Notes under the pieces: model-generated
The model's input: only the letters and a program-made list of their open reading frames with translations
Database searches by the model: none
What the model was told of the DNA's origin: nothing
Source: Spirochaeta sp.
GTDB lineage: Bacteria > Spirochaetota > Spirochaetia > DSM-2461
Reading direction: 5' to 3'
Length of the DNA stretch: 9,547 nt
NCBI GenBank assembly: GCA_030635565.1
Contig: DAOVYP010000054.1
Span: 1-9,547, forward strand
Shown: one piece after another, positions 6,595 through 9,547 of the stretch
How the letters are laid out: the number at the start of each line of letters is the position of its first letter
How positions within the stretch are numbered: position 1 is the stretch's first letter
Position numbers and translations under genes: made by a program

Positions 6595-6615
6595 TATAAT
6601 ACCACAACGGGAGGG
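6595..6615 (+). promoter_or_regulatory. -10 box and Shine-Dalgarno of the LarA-family gene
   Basis: A perfect TATAAT at 6595-6600 is followed by GGGAGGG at 6609-6615, five bases before the TTG at 6621. Transcription from this box would give a leader of about 14 nt. No good -35 hexamer is seen at 16-18 bases, so an activator may be needed. The strong ribosome-binding site supports the TTG start. Confidence 0.45.
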
Positions 6616-6620
6616 CCCGA

Positions 6621-7934
6621 TTGTCTGAATATTCGATTCCCTATGGAAAAACGACGCAAAAGTTCAACCTGCCCCGGGATTGGCAGGTGTCGGTTCTCAA
6701 GCCCGAGGCTCGTGAGGCGCTGAAAGATCCTGTTCAGGCAGTAATGAAATCTCTCGTCGACCTGGGTACCGGTTTTGACTCACAAGGGATCCGAAAAACC
6801 GTCGCTATCGCCATCAATGACAAAACCCGACCCGTTCCCCATGGGATACTTCTGCCGCCCCTGCTCTCATGGCTTGAACAGAGAGGTTACCAACCTGAGG
6901 ACATCACCCTCATAATCGCAACCGGCACCCATACCCCGATGCCGCCGGAAGAGCATCATCTGATTGTTCCCGGGAATATCGACGACAGTTACAGAATTAT
7001 CTCTCATGATGCCTTGGACAGGGATTCTCTTGTTGACCTCGGAGTCACCTCATCAGGTACACCGTGTATCGTGAACAGGATTTTTGTCGAGTCCGATCTC
7101 AGAATCGTTGTCGGCAATATCGAGCCTCATCAGTACATGGGCTGGTCTGGGGGGGTGAAAAGCGCCGCCATCGGTCTCGGGGGAAATAAAAGCATCACAG
7201 CCAATCACTCCATGCTTTCCCGGGAGGGTGCGGGTCCCTGCCGGTTTGCCGATAATCCGGTGAGGCAGGATGTCGAGGAGATGGGCCGCCTCATCGGCAT
7301 TCATCTCGCCCTGAATGTGGTGATGAACGAGGGTAAGGAGATTGTCGCTGTGTTCACCGGTGATCCGGAATCGGTAATGAAACGGGGTATCGACGAGGCT
7401 CAATCGCTCTTCACCGTCACAATCGACGGCCCGGCGGACCTTGTTATCACTGCCGCCGGGGGATATCCCAAGGATATCAATCTCTACCAGACCCAGAAAT
7501 CCCTCATACAGGCATCGGCGGCAGCAAAACCAGGAGCTCCAAGGGTACTCGCAGGCGCATGTCCCTAAGGCATCGGCAGCGTACCCTATGAAACCTGGAT
7601 GAAAGGAAAGACTTCCCATGAACAGGTCCGGGAAAGCTTCAGCCGTGAGGATTTCAAGTTGGGACCCCACAAGGCGATGCAGTTCGCCGTGGACGCCATG
7701 GACCGGGAGGTTCTTCTCGTATCCGAAATACCGGAAGAAACGGTGCGCCGCATGCTCCTCGAACCCGCACATTCGGTGCAGGAAGCTGTTGACGGAATCC
7801 GTAAGAACTGGAAGTCCGAAGGCCGCCCCGAACCGATAAGAGTCGCCATTTTACCATACGGAAACGCAACAGTTCCGGTTGTCGGGGATTCCAGGGATCT
7901 TCGCCCGGCTACAGCCCTTCATCCAGAGGGTTGA
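6621..7934 (+). pseudogene. larA: LarA-family nickel-dependent lactate racemase, interrupted by an in-frame stop codon
   Basis: LarA-type enzymes racemise lactate or other 2-hydroxyacids with a nickel-pincer cofactor in the cytosol. The TTG start (6621, GGGAGGG five bases upstream) opens 315 codons to TAA at 7566-7568. The same frame then continues G-I-G-S, Y-E-T-W-M-K-G and on to TGA 7932-7934, for a total of 437 codons, close to the roughly 424 of Lactiplantibacillus LarA. The active-site set is present before the stop: N-D-K-T-R70-P, T-G-T-H104-T-P-M, E-P-H170-Q, G-G-V-K180-S, N-H196-S-M, Y-Q290-T-Q-K293. Relatives usually read E-G-I-G where the stop falls, so GAA to TAA is the simplest change. 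Also, R-V-L-A-G-A-C here stands where I-L-V-A-E-C is common. It may be a young pseudogene, a readthrough case or a sequencing error. The last 26 nt overlap the convergent P460 gene. No cofactor-maturation genes (larB, larC, larE) are in the window. Confidence 0.85.
7566..7568 (+). other. larA: In-frame TAA interrupting the LarA-family reading frame
   Basis: Codon 316 of the LarA-family frame is TAA between CCC and GGC. Homologous sequence resumes immediately after it with no shift of frame, so one base (G to T in GAA) accounts for the interruption. The truncated product would lose about 120 C-terminal residues of the second domain. Confidence 0.85.
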
Positions 7935-8430
7935 TGATGACGAAATCGTTACGCCGCATTCCCTCGTGGCATGAAATACAGCCTCCGGGGCTGCCTTCGG
8001 CCAGAACGGTTCCGTCAGGATCAAACATGGCCCAGAACCAGTCTCTGTTGTTCGGATCGTAACCTTTCACCTTGGCCATCACCGTGATGCTCTGCAGAGT
8101 TTTATTGTTGTCAAAGTTATCCTTGACGATTATCGAGCCCTCGGGAGCCGTGACATCGGCGGCAGGTAGAGCTTCAAGAAGCGTCCGGTTGCCATAAACC
8201 CGGTGCCAGACACCATGGGGGGACTGACCCGGCCGGAGACCATCGTGTGCAGGCCACTCACCATAATCCCGATAGTCGCTTTCGGCGGTAATCCTGTCCC
8301 AGAGCGCCTCACCATCTATCCCGGATACCTTCAAAGGAGTCAGCTCCGGTTCCGCGGCTTTACGTTCACATGAGAACAGAATCAACAATGTGAACAAGAC
8401 CGGCAGCACACGTTTTGTCATGTTTTTCAA
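7909..8430 (-). CDS. Cytochrome P460-type haem c lipoprotein
   Basis: A 173-residue exported protein. Residues 1-21 form a lipoprotein signal (K-N-M-T-K-R, hydrophobic core, lipobox L-F-S-C21). From about 95 the sequence resembles the cytochrome P460/c'-beta family: G-S-I-I-V-K-D-N-F-D, S-I-T-V-M-A-K-V-K-G-Y-D-P, D-W-F-W-A-M-F and the haem-c site C151-I-S-C-H155. Family members bind NO or oxidise hydroxylamine. The lysine that crosslinks haem in true P460 may correspond to K103, but I cannot be sure, so redox or gas sensing is an inference. The start TTG 8430 is chosen because GGAG lies seven bases before it; the ATG at 8421 lacks a well-spaced site. TTGA overlaps the stop of the upstream kinase gene, implying coupled translation. 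The 3' end overlaps the tail of the LarA frame. Confidence 0.85.
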   Translation of the reverse strand: MKNMTKRVLPVLFTLLILFSCERKAAEPELTPLKVSGIDGEALWDRITAESDYRDYGEWPAHDGLRPGQSPHGVWHRVYGNRTLLEALPAADVTAPEGSIIVKDNFDNNKTLQSITVMAKVKGYDPNNRDWFWAMFDPDGTVLAEGSPGGCISCHEGMRRNDFVIINPLDEGL

Positions 8431-9547
8431 GATGATACTCCGATTTCTTCATCTTTCCAGGGAACTGAAAGTATAAACGTGGTTCCTTTCCCCTTTGAGG
8501 TCCGCAGATTGCTCCGCCCACCCACAGCCTTGATATCTTCCTTCACCGCATCCAGACCGACACCTCGCCCGGATATGGACGTGGTTTCATCCCTGCTGCT
8601 GAATCCGGGTCTGAACAGCATATTCACAATTTGAGACGGCAGGTGAACCCCGGGCTTGAGAAGCCCCGTCTCGAGTCCTTTCTGCTCCAGGGCCTGCATA
8701 TCCAGTCCGCGGCCGTCATCCTCCACTTCCACCTTCAGCCAATCATCCTCCCGTGATATTCTCAAAGTCATATGGGATTCTGATTGTTTTCCGGCGGAAA
8801 GGCGTTCATAGATATCTTCCACACCGTGGTCCAGGGCATTCCGGAGCAGGTGGAAAATCGAAGGCTGTAGATCCGACAGTCCCGGAACTGCGTCCAGGTC
8901 CGTTTCAATCTGAAACGAAACCTCCTTGTCCAGCTCTTCGGATATGTCCCGAACCATATCCTTGACTCGTTCACTGAAGACGGTGAAAGGAGAGACCTGG
9001 ATACTCCCGGTTCCGACGGCAAACTCACGGAAACGTTCTATCAGCTTCCTGATGTCTGCAAGTTCTTCATCCAGGGCATCCAGGGTGTTCGCAACCGTTC
9101 CCTCGAGAGAAGCATCAGGGCCTCGGTTGCCGTCCCGTACCTCGGCGAAGACATCCTCCAGCAGATGGCTGAGTTCCTCAATCTTGGGAAAATCCAGGTA
9201 TCTTGCGGTACCTTTCACCGAATGAACTGAACGAAAAGCAGCGCTGATGTATACCTTGTCACCCAGATTCGTCAGATTGCCCCGCAGAGAGCCGAAAGCG
9301 GTTTCCGCTTCCTCAATGAACCCTTCGAAGACCTGAGGTCCCACCTTGAGTATCGTCGCGATCTGTTCAAGCTCGCTTTCCCGACGAATCTTCTGGTCAT
9401 CAAGTTCAGTCCGGGTCCGGACGATATCGGTGAGATCTTCGAAAATGACCATGACATTTTCCATCTCGTCTTCATTGAAGATCCTCAGGAAGTCTGCCCG
9501 TATGACAATTTCCCTGTTCCCCCCCAAAGACAGGACCGCTTCGGTCA
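8427..9547 (-). CDS. CheA-like histidine kinase with Hpt and HATPase domains (5' end outside window)
   Basis: About 372 residues are visible, and the frame is open to the right edge. Counting from the TTG codon at 9527, the first 35 residues (ending V-M-V-I-F-E-D-L-T-D-I) look like the end of a PAS domain. A linker follows, then an Hpt domain with F-R-S-V-H102-S-V-K-G-T-A-R-Y-L (phosphoacceptor codon 9222-9224). The ATPase region carries the N box H-L-L-R-N-A-L-D-H-G-V-E (227-238), the G1 box D-D-G-R-G-L-D (270-276) and the G2 box S-G-R-G-V-G-L-D-A-V-K (319-329), as in CheA. The protein stops right after the ATPase domain, so the CheW-like domain of chemotaxis CheA is missing; it is more likely a dedicated signalling kinase fed by PAS input. 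TTG at 9527 is probably not the true start because the frame continues (T-E-A-V-L-S). It is followed by the P460 lipoprotein gene with a 4-nt overlap. Confidence 0.88.
   Translation of the reverse strand, partial: TEAVLSLGGNREIVIRADFLRIFNEDEMENVMVIFEDLTDIVRTRTELDDQKIRRESELEQIATILKVGPQVFEGFIEEAETAFGSLRGNLTNLGDKVYISAAFRSVHSVKGTARYLDFPKIEELSHLLEDVFAEVRDGNRGPDASLEGTVANTLDALDEELADIRKLIERFREFAVGTGSIQVSPFTVFSERVKDMVRDISEELDKEVSFQIETDLDAVPGLSDLQPSIFHLLRNALDHGVEDIYERLSAGKQSESHMTLRISREDDWLKVEVEDDGRGLDMQALEQKGLETGLLKPGVHLPSQIVNMLFRPGFSSRDETTSISGRGVGLDAVKEDIKAVGGRSNLRTSKGKGTTFILSVPWKDEEIGVSS

Noticed and set aside
7053..7772. Long minus-strand open frame opposite the LarA-family gene
   Set aside because: The plus strand carries the conserved LarA residues; the antisense product resembles nothing I know.

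Overview
The window looks like chromosomal DNA of moderate G+C from a diderm (Gram-negative) bacterium. There is a beta-barrel-like outer-membrane protein, a lipobox-bearing haem lipoprotein and several signal peptides. A FecR-domain secreted protein coupled to a barrel protein, a CheA-like kinase and a nickel lactate-racemase homologue would fit an anaerobic or facultative lineage such as the Spirochaetota. That placement is a low-confidence inference; no rRNA or marker gene is present.

Layout. Plus strand: the 3' part of a MATE efflux pump (1-855) and a membrane-anchored metallophosphoesterase (901-2067). Minus strand: a translationally coupled pair, FecR-domain protein then barrel protein (3821-2216), and a GNAT acetyltransferase (4454-3945). 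Plus strand: a metallo-beta-lactamase/beta-CASP RNase (4485-5891), starting only 30 nt from the divergent GNAT gene. Minus strand: a hemolysin III/PAQR membrane protein (6514-5861), whose 3' end overlaps the RNase gene. Plus strand: a LarA-family racemase gene (6621-7934) cut by an in-frame TAA. Minus strand: a CheA-like histidine kinase running in from the right edge, overlapped by four bases by a cytochrome P460-type lipoprotein gene (9547-7909). Genes are packed tightly and several convergent ends overlap.

The most unusual content is a dispersed palindromic element of about 151 bp, present twice in the same orientation (2068-2218 and 3649-3799), about 90% identical by hand alignment and with no gap. 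Each copy has a 17-nt inverted repeat enclosing three small hairpins (a cloverleaf-like outline), followed by a 58-nt tail. Copy 1 fills the whole space between two convergent stop codons and supplies one of those stops. Copy 2 lies inside the signal-peptide coding region of the FecR gene and keeps the frame open, inserting about 51 residues between the n-region and the hydrophobic core. This resembles the in-frame palindromic elements of Rickettsia in behaviour, though I cannot link it to a known family.

Functionally the window is a mixture: export, RNA processing, membrane homeostasis, lactate metabolism and signalling. It does not form one pathway. The plausible working pairs are FecR/barrel protein and kinase/P460 lipoprotein.
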